Source: CAXSBR01 sp964252015 (lineage in GTDB: Bacteria; Actinomycetota; Actinomycetes; Mycobacteriales; Jatrophihabitantaceae). From it: a stretch of 64,000 nt of DNA. The stretch covers positions 62,001 to 126,000 of the forward strand of contig CAXULW010000002.1 in the NCBI GenBank assembly GCA_964252015.1, given 5' to 3'. Made by a program: the position numbers and the translations under genes. The notes under the pieces are model-generated. The model saw only the letters and a list, made by a program, of their open reading frames with translations, was not told where the DNA came from and searched no databases. Below are positions 46,776 to 54,082 of the stretch, piece after piece. Position 1 is the first letter of the stretch. Every line of letters begins with the position of its first letter.

Positions 46776-47815
46776 AGGTCGCTGGAGAACTGCCACAGAT
46801 TGATACCGGCCTCCACCGCATGCCGGTCGATGGACTTGAGCTCGGCGTCGGTGAACGACAGGTTGTCCAGCGCGGCGATGTTGTTCTCGAGCTGGGCCAC
46901 GCTCGACGCGCCGATGACCAGGCTGGTCATCCGGTCGTCGCGCAACGCCCAGGCCAGCGCGAGCTGGGCCAGCGACTGCCCGCGTCGGCCGGCCAGCCGG
47001 TTCAGCGCCCGGATGTGCTTGAGCGCGTCGTCGGACAACAGCTCGGGGTCGAGCGACTTGTGCTGGGCCGCCCGCGAGTCGGCCGGGATGCCCTTGAGGT
47101 AACGGTCGGTGAGCATCCCCTGCGCCAACGGCGAGAATGCGATGCAGCCCACGCCGAGCTCGCCCAGGGTGTCGAGCAGCGATTCCTCGATCCAGCGGTT
47201 GAGCATCGAGTACGACGGTTGGTGGATCAGCAGGGGCACGCCGGCCTGGCGCAGCAACGCCTCGGCCTGGCGGGTGCGCTCGGGCGAGTAGGACGAGATG
47301 CCGACGTACAACGCCTTGCCCTGCTGGTGGGCGGTGACGAGGGCGCCGACCGTCTCCTCCAGCGGGGTGTCCGGGTCGAAGCGGTGGCTGTAGAAGATGT
47401 CGACGTAGTCCAGGCCGAGCCGGGCCAGGGACCGGTCCAGCGACGCCAGCACGTACTTGCGCGAACCGTGGTCGCCGTACGGGCCCGGCCACATCTCGTA
47501 CCCGGCCTTGGTCGAGATGACGAGCTCGTCGCGGTAGGCGGCGAAGTCGCGAGCCAGGATGCCGCCGAAGTTGCGTTCGGCCGACCCGTAGGGCGGCCCG
47601 TAGTTGTTGGCCAGATCGAAGTGGGTGATGCCGAGATCGAACGCGCGGTGCAGGATCTCGCGCTGGGTTTCGAGCGGTTTGTCCTCACCGAAGTTGTGCC
47701 ACAGGCCGAGCGAGAGCAGCGGCAGCATCAGCCCGCTCTGCCCACAACGGCGGTACGTCATGGTGTCGTAACGGGTATCCGCGGCGCGGTGGATCGGTTC
47801 GGTCACGGCCGCCAT
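46772..47815 (-). CDS. Aldo/keto reductase, YghZ/Kv-beta type
   Basis: An NADPH-dependent reductase of 347 residues in the group that includes E. coli YghZ (L-glyceraldehyde-3-phosphate reductase). It has the FDLANNYGPPYGSAERNFG block with the catalytic Tyr region, catalytic Lys in VISTKAGYEMWPGPYGDHGSR, and the DYVDIFYSHRFDP barrel strand. The C-terminal nucleotide site is SLVIGASSVAQLENN. The start is ATG at 47815, with an open frame to 47878. It is translationally coupled to ung. Confidence 0.92.
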   Translation of the reverse strand: MAAVTEPIHRAADTRYDTMTYRRCGQSGLMLPLLSLGLWHNFGEDKPLETQREILHRAFDLGITHFDLANNYGPPYGSAERNFGGILARDFAAYRDELVISTKAGYEMWPGPYGDHGSRKYVLASLDRSLARLGLDYVDIFYSHRFDPDTPLEETVGALVTAHQQGKALYVGISSYSPERTRQAEALLRQAGVPLLIHQPSYSMLNRWIEESLLDTLGELGVGCIAFSPLAQGMLTDRYLKGIPADSRAAQHKSLDPELLSDDALKHIRALNRLAGRRGQSLAQLALAWALRDDRMTSLVIGASSVAQLENNIAALDNLSFTDAELKSIDRHAVEAGINLWQFSSDL

Positions 47816-47944
47816 CGTCGCAGACCCGTCCGACTCGTTCGACCCAGGGCGGGTCCTCACCCCCGCTGAGTCGGACAACCCCGACGCGGGAAGCGGTGGC
47901 GTGAGATAGTGCCGACTGTTCTACCGAGGCGTAGTCAGGAGGAC

Positions 47945-49684
47945 ATGTTGGCGCCGGATCGAGGTGAACTTCTCACCGACCTGGCCGATCGGATGACCCG
48001 CGCGGGCGAGAGCATCCCCGGCTCGTGGACCGGGTTCGCGGTCGTCGCCGAGATCACCGCTCTCGGCGTTCGGGTCACCGGCTTCCGCTACGACGGCGAC
48101 GACCCCGGCCTGCCGATCCTGATGGACACCGACGCCATCCAGGCCATCGCCGACCTGCGCCTGGCCAGCCCCGGCCCGCACGGCGAGCTGTTCGACATCT
48201 ACGTGGCCCGGCTCGAGCGCGCCGGAGCCCGCATCCTCGACCAGGCGTTCACCAACCAGACCGGGGCCCTGTACCGCGTGACCGCCCGGTCGGTGACCAC
48301 CGTGGCCGAGCTGGTGCGACCCGGTCCGCCGTACCTCCCGGTCGCCCCGCCGACGCAGCCGCCGCCCCCGCCCACCCTGCCTGTCCCGCCTGTCATCCAA
48401 GCCCAGCCGGAGCCAGCACCCCAACCACAGCCAGCACCCCAACCACAGCCGGAGCCGGAGCCCGTGCCTGAGCCGGCTGCTGGCGCCACCGCGCCGGCGG
48501 ACACCGCGGCGCTGACCGCGGCCGTCGTCGGTTGGGTCGAGCTCGCGGGCGACGACTGGACGGGGTACGGGGCCGCGGCGGCGTTCTGGCCGCGGGTGCT
48601 GCACACGGTCGGGTTCCGCTACGGCCCGGACGGAGCCGTGCCGACCTACGTCGGCGGCGACTTCCACCACCTCCTGCGTGATTACCGCGACTCACACGCT
48701 CGCGACCAGGGACCCGGTCATGCGCCGGCGGGCGCGGCCCTGCTGCGGATGCTGGACCGCACCGGCCCGGTGCAGGTGCGGCTCATCTACCCGCCCGCGT
48801 CGGACGCGATCCGGTGGGACGGACCCGACGCCGAGCTGGCCCGGCGGCTCGCACCACCGAGCGCGCCGAACCCGACCCTCGTCGCCCGCCCCCACCCGGA
48901 CCGGCTCGAGCCGGGCGAACTCGTCGACCGCATCAGCGCCGACGTGAGCGCATCGTTGCGCTCCCGCGACAACTGGACCAGCTTCGCGATGGCGTTCGAC
49001 GCCAGCGGGCAGCGCAGCGCCGCGTTCCTCTACCACGATGACGGCAGCAGCGAGGGTTTCCGGCTGCCGCTGCCCGTGGTCATCGATCTGAGCGAGCTGC
49101 GCGACCAGACCGCGCGCCCGGACGGCTCTCGCTGGGTGGGAGCGGTACTGCAGAGTTGGGCCGGCACCGACCGGGTCGACCTGAGCTTCTGGAACCAGTC
49201 CGGCATCGATGCGTTCCTGCTCGATGCGGCCGGCAACAACGGCCAGCAGATGCGCCCGGCCGCGCCGCCGCCGGAGCATCCGCCCGCAGCGCCCTGGCCC
49301 GAGGTCGGCGGCTACCTGGACCGCGACCGTTTGCTGAGCGGGGTCACGGCCCGGATCGGTCAGTCCCCCGAACTGGCCCGCCCGGACTGGGACCGCCTCG
49401 CGGTCGTCATCTCCTTCGGCGAGGGGGCGGGAACGGAGGTACGCGGCCTGCGCTACCTGGGCGTGGACGGGCCGGTGGCCGAGACCGTCCTCGACGACGT
49501 CGGTCCGATCGGCAAGCTGCGCCGCACCTTCCGCACCCCGAACGGGAACCTGCCCGACGTCCTCGTCCTGAGCGGCCATCGCGGCGGCCCCGGACTCGAC
49601 GTCCATCCGCTGTTCGGCGCCGCCGCCGACGACCTGACCGCGCTGCCCACCGGGCCGCTCATCGATCGGGTCCGGCCGACCTGA
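47945..49684 (+). CDS. Uncharacterised four-repeat protein, tandem YezG/DUF600-like domains
   Basis: The 579-residue protein consists of four diverged repeats of about 110-130 residues, joined by Pro-rich linkers (residues 130-180 contain PQPQPAP repeats). Repeats begin near residues 6, 185, 320 and 450. Each has an aromatic core (SWTGFAVVAEI, DWTGYGAAAAF, NWTSFAMAFDA, DWDRLAVVISF), then a (G)FRY/FLYHD strand, and later a length-variable LR/D helix with another W or L core. This spacing resembles YezG/DUF600 immunity-type domains, but I am not sure. No signal peptide or membrane helix was seen. AGGAGG lies so close to the ATG that TTG 47948 may be the true start. Confidence 0.7.
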   Translation: MLAPDRGELLTDLADRMTRAGESIPGSWTGFAVVAEITALGVRVTGFRYDGDDPGLPILMDTDAIQAIADLRLASPGPHGELFDIYVARLERAGARILDQAFTNQTGALYRVTARSVTTVAELVRPGPPYLPVAPPTQPPPPPTLPVPPVIQAQPEPAPQPQPAPQPQPEPEPVPEPAAGATAPADTAALTAAVVGWVELAGDDWTGYGAAAAFWPRVLHTVGFRYGPDGAVPTYVGGDFHHLLRDYRDSHARDQGPGHAPAGAALLRMLDRTGPVQVRLIYPPASDAIRWDGPDAELARRLAPPSAPNPTLVARPHPDRLEPGELVDRISADVSASLRSRDNWTSFAMAFDASGQRSAAFLYHDDGSSEGFRLPLPVVIDLSELRDQTARPDGSRWVGAVLQSWAGTDRVDLSFWNQSGIDAFLLDAAGNNGQQMRPAAPPPEHPPAAPWPEVGGYLDRDRLLSGVTARIGQSPELARPDWDRLAVVISFGEGAGTEVRGLRYLGVDGPVAETVLDDVGPIGKLRRTFRTPNGNLPDVLVLSGHRGGPGLDVHPLFGAAADDLTALPTGPLIDRVRPT

Positions 49685-49731
49685 CCCAGTGGGTTTCCGG
49701 TCGAGCCCGGCGCTCTGGCAGGGTGAGCCCG

Positions 49732-50124
49732 GTGACCCACCACGACTCAGCTGATGACCTGTCCGCGCCCGTTCAGCCGAGCACCGAACCTACGACCACG
49801 GAAGCGAGATCCGCGGACGGGCCGGTGGTCGAGGTGGCCATCATCGACGTCCGTGACGGCACCCAGGACCAGTTCGCGGACGCCTACCGCGGCGCCCGGT
49901 CGATCCTGACCGAGACCGAGGGCGTCCGGTCGGTCCGGATGACCCACGGCGTGGAGCGGCCGAGCCGGTTCGTGCTGCTGGTCGAGTGGGACTCGATCGA
50001 GGCCCACCAGCGCAACTTCCGCGAGACCGAGCGGTTTGGGCGATGGCGCGCGGCGGTCGGTCCGTTCTTCGCCCAACCGCCGCTGGTCGAGCACTACACC
50101 GACGTCGCACCGTCCGCGGGCTGA
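49732..50124 (+). CDS. ABM-fold (antibiotic biosynthesis monooxygenase-like) protein
   Basis: The 130-residue protein has a disordered first 30 residues, then a ferredoxin-like ABM domain: VVEVAIIDVRDGTQDQFADAYR, the strand RMTHGVERPSRFVLLVEWDS, and the helix AHQRNFRETERFGRWRAAVGPFF. ABM-fold proteins include quinone-forming monooxygenases, haem-degrading enzymes and many of unknown function. GTG at 49732 was chosen; another in-frame GTG is at 49723. It follows the four-repeat gene by 47 bp. Confidence 0.8.
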   Translation: MTHHDSADDLSAPVQPSTEPTTTEARSADGPVVEVAIIDVRDGTQDQFADAYRGARSILTETEGVRSVRMTHGVERPSRFVLLVEWDSIEAHQRNFRETERFGRWRAAVGPFFAQPPLVEHYTDVAPSAG

Positions 50125-50164
50125 CCGAGGCCGCGAGCTCGGATCGCGACGGCCGGCGCGGGCG

Positions 50165-50575
50165 TCAGCCGCGGGCCAGCGCCTCGACCACATTGCCGTC
50201 CGGGTCGACCAGCATGGCCGTGACCAGGCCGGGTCGGTAGATCGCCCACGGTCGCGGCGCCTGCCGGACCCGCCCGCCGGCGGCGCGGCCGGCGGTGAAG
50301 AAATCGTCCACGGCCGCGGCGTCGACGGCCCGTAATGCCACGTGCACACCCGTCGTGCTCGGCGCGCCGGCCACCAGCCACAGCCGGGCCTCGCCGTCCG
50401 CGGGACCGTAGCCGACCGCCTCGACGCCGGCTTCGTCCTCGTCCTCCGGATCCAGGTAGTCGACGACGCGGGTCAGGGCCAGCGGTTCGAGCGCGGCGTC
50501 GTAGAACGCCTGCGCCGCCGGCAGGTCGGCCACGGTGAGGGTCACGTGATCCAAGCCCGGCACAATGCGCTTCAT
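50165..50575 (-). CDS. VOC family (glyoxalase/dioxygenase-fold) protein
   Basis: The 136-residue single-domain VOC protein starts at ATG 50575 with GLDHVTLTVADLPAAQAFYDAAL, has a middle TGVHVALRA strand with a metal-type His, and ends with MLVDPDGNVVEALARG, whose Glu is a usual metal ligand. Substrate cannot be inferred. Its start is only six bases from the first possible start of psuG on the opposite strand. Confidence 0.88.
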   Translation of the reverse strand: MKRIVPGLDHVTLTVADLPAAQAFYDAALEPLALTRVVDYLDPEDEDEAGVEAVGYGPADGEARLWLVAGAPSTTGVHVALRAVDAAAVDDFFTAGRAAGGRVRQAPRPWAIYRPGLVTAMLVDPDGNVVEALARG

Positions 50576-50581
50576 GCCGTC

Positions 50582-51556
50582 ATGCCTACCGCAATCTCGT
50601 CGTCCCCCGTGGGGAGCCCCGTCGTGCGGGTAGTCCCCGAAGTCGCCGCCGCCCTCGCCGCCGGTGAGCCCGTGGTCGCGCTGGAGAGCACGATCATCAG
50701 CCACGGGCTGCCCCGACCGGACAACCTGCGGGTCGCCCGCGAGATCGAGGCCGCCGTGCGCGCGGGCGGAGCGGTGCCGGCCACGATCGCCGTCGTCGCC
50801 GGTGAGGTCCGGATCGGGCTCGACGACGACGCGCTGGACCAAATTTCCAACGGCGCCGATGTGGTCAAGGCCAGCCTGCGCGACCTGGCCGTGGTCGCCG
50901 CCCAAGGCCGTGACGCGGCGACCACGGTGGCCTCGACCGCCCACCTGGCCGCCCGGGCCGGCATCCGGATCTTCGCCACCGGCGGGCTGGGCGGCGTGCA
51001 CCGCGACGCCCGCGAGTCGTGGGACGAGTCGGCCGATCTGAGCACGCTGAGCCGCACGCCGATCCTGGTCGTGTGTGCCGGGGTCAAGTCGATCCTGGAC
51101 GTGCCGGCGACGATCGAACGGCTGGAGACGCTGAACGTGGCCGTGCTCGGCTACCGCACCGACCGGTTCCCCGGCTTCTACCGGGCCGACTCCGGCTTCG
51201 GCCTGCACTGGCGGGTCGAGACGCCGGCGGACGTGGCCGAGGTCCTCATCCAGGCCCAGAACCTCGGCACCGACGGCTACGGCATCCTGCTGGCCAACCC
51301 GGTTGACGCCGCGGCCGAACTCGACGCCGACCTGCACGACCGGGTGCTCGCCGACGGGCTGCACGCGCTGGAGCGCAACGGCGTCTCCGGCAAGGACGTG
51401 ACGCCCTTCCTGCTCGAGCACTTTCACCGCGAGACCCACGGCGCGTCCCTGGCCACCAACGTCGCGCTGGTGCTGTCCAACGCGCGGCTCGGGGCCGAGG
51501 TCGCGGTCGCGCTGTCCCGTCGGTCGCCGCCGACGCGGTTGTTGCAGACGCGGTGA
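50582..51556 (+). CDS. psuG: Pseudouridine-5'-phosphate glycosidase
   Basis: PsuG cleaves pseudouridine 5'-phosphate to uracil and ribose 5-phosphate, acting after a kinase. The 324-residue protein has VVALESTIISHGLPRPDN near residue 30, GADVVKASLRDL, TVASTAHLAARAGIRIFATGGLGGVHR and FPGFYRADSGF, all family hallmarks. ATG 50582 leaves no leader, because the divergent VOC gene starts at 50575; GTG at 50624 with GGGGAG seven bases upstream may be the true start. Its stop overlaps the next gene. Confidence 0.93.
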   Translation: MPTAISSSPVGSPVVRVVPEVAAALAAGEPVVALESTIISHGLPRPDNLRVAREIEAAVRAGGAVPATIAVVAGEVRIGLDDDALDQISNGADVVKASLRDLAVVAAQGRDAATTVASTAHLAARAGIRIFATGGLGGVHRDARESWDESADLSTLSRTPILVVCAGVKSILDVPATIERLETLNVAVLGYRTDRFPGFYRADSGFGLHWRVETPADVAEVLIQAQNLGTDGYGILLANPVDAAAELDADLHDRVLADGLHALERNGVSGKDVTPFLLEHFHRETHGASLATNVALVLSNARLGAEVAVALSRRSPPTRLLQTR

Positions 51557-52473
51557 CCGGAGCGGCCGTCGTCTGCCTCGGCGACGTGATGGTCGACGTG
51601 GTGGCGCGCCTGCCCGGTGACCTGCAACCGGGCTCCGACCGGCCGGCCCCGATCCGTGCCCTCGGCGGCGGCGCGGCTGCCAACACCGCCTGCTGGCTGG
51701 CCGTGAGCGGGGTCGAGACGGTGATGGCGGCCCGGATCGGCACCGACCCGTTCGGTGACTGGATGGCCGCCGACCTGGCCGGCTACGGCGTCGTCGCCTC
51801 CCTGGTCCGCGACCCGGCCCGGCCGACCGGCACCTGCATCGTGCTCGTCTCGCCCGACGGCGAGCGGACGATGGTGCCCGACGCCGGCGCCAACGCGGCG
51901 ATGACGGCCGCGGATCTGCCCGCGGCTGCGTTCATCCCGGGTGGGCACCTGCACCTGTCCGGGTACACCCTGCTCGGCGGGGCCCACGCCGCCGGCCGGC
52001 ACGCTCTGGAACTGGCCCGAGCCGCAGGCATGACGGTCTCGGTGGACGCCGCGTCGGTGGCACCGCTGCGCGCGGCCGGAGCGTTTCTGGACTGGATCGG
52101 AACCGGGTTGACCCTGCTGGCCAACCGGGACGAGGCCGCCCTGCTGGCCGGCACCGACGACCCCGAAGCGGCGGTGCACCGGCTGGCGGCCCGGGTCGGG
52201 GTGGCCGTGGTCAAGCTCGGTGCGGCCGGTGCGCTCTGGTCCGACGGTGTGCAGGTCGTCCGACGACCGGCGGCGGCCGACGTCGAGGTGGTCGACACCA
52301 CCGGCGCCGGGGACGCCTTCGCGGCCGGCTACCTGACCGGGTTCCGGCGCGGTCTCGGCGCCCCCGACGCCCTGGACCTCGGTCACGAACGGGCGGCTCG
52401 GGCGTGCAAACTGGTCGGCGGTCGCCCGCCGCCGGTAATTCCGTTCTCGTCCTCGGCCAGACTTCGGACGTGA
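51553..52473 (+). CDS. psuK: PfkB-family carbohydrate kinase, probable pseudouridine kinase
   Basis: The 306-residue ribokinase-like protein has the substrate-site GGGAAANTACWLA near residue 38, a central GTCIVLVSPDGERTMVPDAGAN and the catalytic anion hole DTTGAGDAFAAGYL with the base Asp near residue 255. Overlap with psuG (GTGA) points to phosphorylation of pseudouridine before cleavage by PsuG. Without that context it would be called a generic sugar kinase. The 3' tail is short and variable and overlaps the next gene. Confidence 0.85.
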   Translation: MTGAAVVCLGDVMVDVVARLPGDLQPGSDRPAPIRALGGGAAANTACWLAVSGVETVMAARIGTDPFGDWMAADLAGYGVVASLVRDPARPTGTCIVLVSPDGERTMVPDAGANAAMTAADLPAAAFIPGGHLHLSGYTLLGGAHAAGRHALELARAAGMTVSVDAASVAPLRAAGAFLDWIGTGLTLLANRDEAALLAGTDDPEAAVHRLAARVGVAVVKLGAAGALWSDGVQVVRRPAAADVEVVDTTGAGDAFAAGYLTGFRRGLGAPDALDLGHERAARACKLVGGRPPPVIPFSSSARLRT

Positions 52474-52862
52474 CCGACAGCGCGCCGGACGGGATCGCGA
52501 AAACCCCCGAACCGCCCTACGTGGCCGTCATCTTCACCTCGCTGCGCACCGACGGCGATCACGGTTATGGAGCCATGTCCGCAGCCATGGATGCGCTCGC
52601 GGCGGCCCAACCGGGCTACCTGGGCGTCGAGTCGGCCCGCGAAGGCGGCGACACCGGCACCGGCACCGGCACCGGCACCGGCACCGACACCGGCATCACC
52701 GTGTCGTACTGGCGCGACGAGGCCGCCGCCCGGGCGTGGAAACAGGTCGCGGCCCACTTGGTCGCGCAACGCCGCGGACGCGAGGTCTGGTACCGCGACT
52801 ACCGCGTCCGCGTCGCCACCGTCCAGCGCGAGTACGGCCCGACCACGCCAGAGCCGGGCTGA
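52470..52862 (+). CDS. YqjZ-like ABM-fold protein with Gly-Thr repeat
   Basis: A 130-residue protein starting at GTG 52470, which overlaps the psuK stop. The ABM-type core reads YVAVIFTSLRTDGDHGYGAM, QPGYLGVESAREG, ITVSYWRDEAAARAWK and VWYRDYRVRVATV, like proteins annotated as antibiotic biosynthesis monooxygenases. An inserted loop of alternating Gly and Thr is encoded by a hexanucleotide repeat at about 52653-52697, between two core strands. The biochemical role is unknown. Confidence 0.8.
   Translation: MTDSAPDGIAKTPEPPYVAVIFTSLRTDGDHGYGAMSAAMDALAAAQPGYLGVESAREGGDTGTGTGTGTGTDTGITVSYWRDEAAARAWKQVAAHLVAQRRGREVWYRDYRVRVATVQREYGPTTPEPG
52653..52697 (+). repeat. ACCGGC hexanucleotide microsatellite, in frame
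   Basis: Consecutive ACCGGC units, with one interrupting GAC codon near the end, encode (Thr-Gly)n in a surface loop of the ABM-fold protein. Changes by whole units would keep the frame. Confidence 0.85.
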
Positions 52863-52900
52863 CGGACCCCTCGCCTACGGTGTCCATCGTGGCCGTCGAG

Positions 52901-53989
52901 ATGTCGATCGCCCGGGCCGTGGCGGTCCGGATGGCCAACCAGGGCCTGTCGACGCGGCCGGCGCCCGACCCCCGCGCGGCCGCGCTGGCCTGTGCCGGCA
53001 TCCAGGCCCAGGACCTGTGGGCGTCGCAGCTGGCCGTCCGCGCGCGCAGCGTCAGTTGCACGGTCGCCGACGTGGTCACCGCGGCCGCCGCGCCGACCGT
53101 GGTGCGCACCTGGCTCATGCGCGGCACGTTGCACCTGATCGCCGCCGACGACCTGCGCTGGCTGGTCGACCTCATCGGCCCCGCCGTGCTGAACATGGCC
53201 GGGCCCCGTTTCGTCGAGGTCGGCCTCACTCCCGCCGTGCGCGAACGGGCGCGGGCGGTGCTGCCCGAGGTGCTGTCGGGGCGCACGCTGACCCGGGCCG
53301 AGCTGGTCGCCGCCTTGACGACCCGGATCGACACCGTTCCCACCGCGGGTCAAGGGCCGGCGCATCTGACCGTCTGGGCCAGCGCCAGCGGTCTGATCTG
53401 CCGGGCGGGCGAGCAGGGCAAGGTACCCACCTACGCCCTGGTCGACGAGTTCGTCCCGGCCCCGCCCGAGTCGCCCGCCGACCCGCTGGTCGAGCTGGTT
53501 CGGCGGTACGTCACCGCGTTCGGCCCGGTCACGATCGAGGATTTCGCCCCCTGGTCGCGGCTCCCGGTCGCCGCGACCCGACGGGCGTTCGCCGAGCTGG
53601 GTGACGAGCTGGGCACGGTGTCGGTGGACGGCCGCGTGCACTACCTGGTCGGTGCCGCTGAACCGGCCCACCGGGTATTGCGCCTGCTGCCGGCCTTCGA
53701 CAGCTATCTCATGGGCTACCGCGGCCGCGACGCGTTCCTGGACCCAGCGCGGCGCTTCGACGTGGCTCAGGGCGGCATCCTGTACCCGACCATCGTCGTC
53801 GACGGGGTGATTGTCGGCACCTGGCGCCTGGACCGCACCGGGCGCCGTAAAACCCAGGCCTTCGGGCTGCGAGCCCACTTCTTCGCCGACCCGCCCACCT
53901 GGCAGCGCAACGCCCTGGCCGAGGAGGCCGCGGACGTCGGCCGCTTCCTCGGCCGCACGTGTGACCTCACGATGGTCAGCTGCGTTTGA
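52901..53989 (+). CDS. AlkZ-like HTH_42 (winged-helix) protein, putative DNA glycosylase
   Basis: The 362-residue protein belongs to the HTH_42 family of tandem winged-helix proteins that includes AlkZ, a glycosylase unhooking interstrand crosslinks and alkylated bases. A QxQ-type motif occurs in CAGIQAQDLWASQLAVRAR near residue 30, followed by VVRTWLMRGTLHLIAADDLRWL and the C-terminal YPTIVVDGVIVGTWRLDR and RVLRLLPAFDSYLMGYRGR blocks. ATG 52901 was chosen; GTGs at 52880 and 52889 are in frame. It converges on uvrB across a family A palindrome. Confidence 0.85.
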   Translation: MSIARAVAVRMANQGLSTRPAPDPRAAALACAGIQAQDLWASQLAVRARSVSCTVADVVTAAAAPTVVRTWLMRGTLHLIAADDLRWLVDLIGPAVLNMAGPRFVEVGLTPAVRERARAVLPEVLSGRTLTRAELVAALTTRIDTVPTAGQGPAHLTVWASASGLICRAGEQGKVPTYALVDEFVPAPPESPADPLVELVRRYVTAFGPVTIEDFAPWSRLPVAATRRAFAELGDELGTVSVDGRVHYLVGAAEPAHRVLRLLPAFDSYLMGYRGRDAFLDPARRFDVAQGGILYPTIVVDGVIVGTWRLDRTGRRKTQAFGLRAHFFADPPTWQRNALAEEAADVGRFLGRTCDLTMVSCV

Positions 53990-54020
53990 CCGCGAGTGGA
54001 CGCGCCCCGGGGTCCGGGCC

Positions 54021-54076
54021 CCGGCTTGTGGTGGAAAGTGACCCACCTACCTGGGTCAGTTGCCACCACAAACCGG
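54021..54076. terminator. Family A palindrome between two convergent genes
   Basis: The arms 54021-54045 and 54052-54076 pair at 22 of 25 positions around a 6-base loop. The element lies between the stops at 53989 (+) and 54083 (-), so bidirectional termination is likely. The right arm is nearly identical to those at 9931-9955 and 44810-44830 (TGGGTCAGTTGCCACCACAA). Confidence 0.88.
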
Positions 54077-54082
54077 CATGGG

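Noticed and set aside
49681..49720. Short ACCCAGTGGGT palindrome after the four-repeat gene
   Set aside because: It resembles the loop-proximal core of family A, but the long arms are missing; likely chance.
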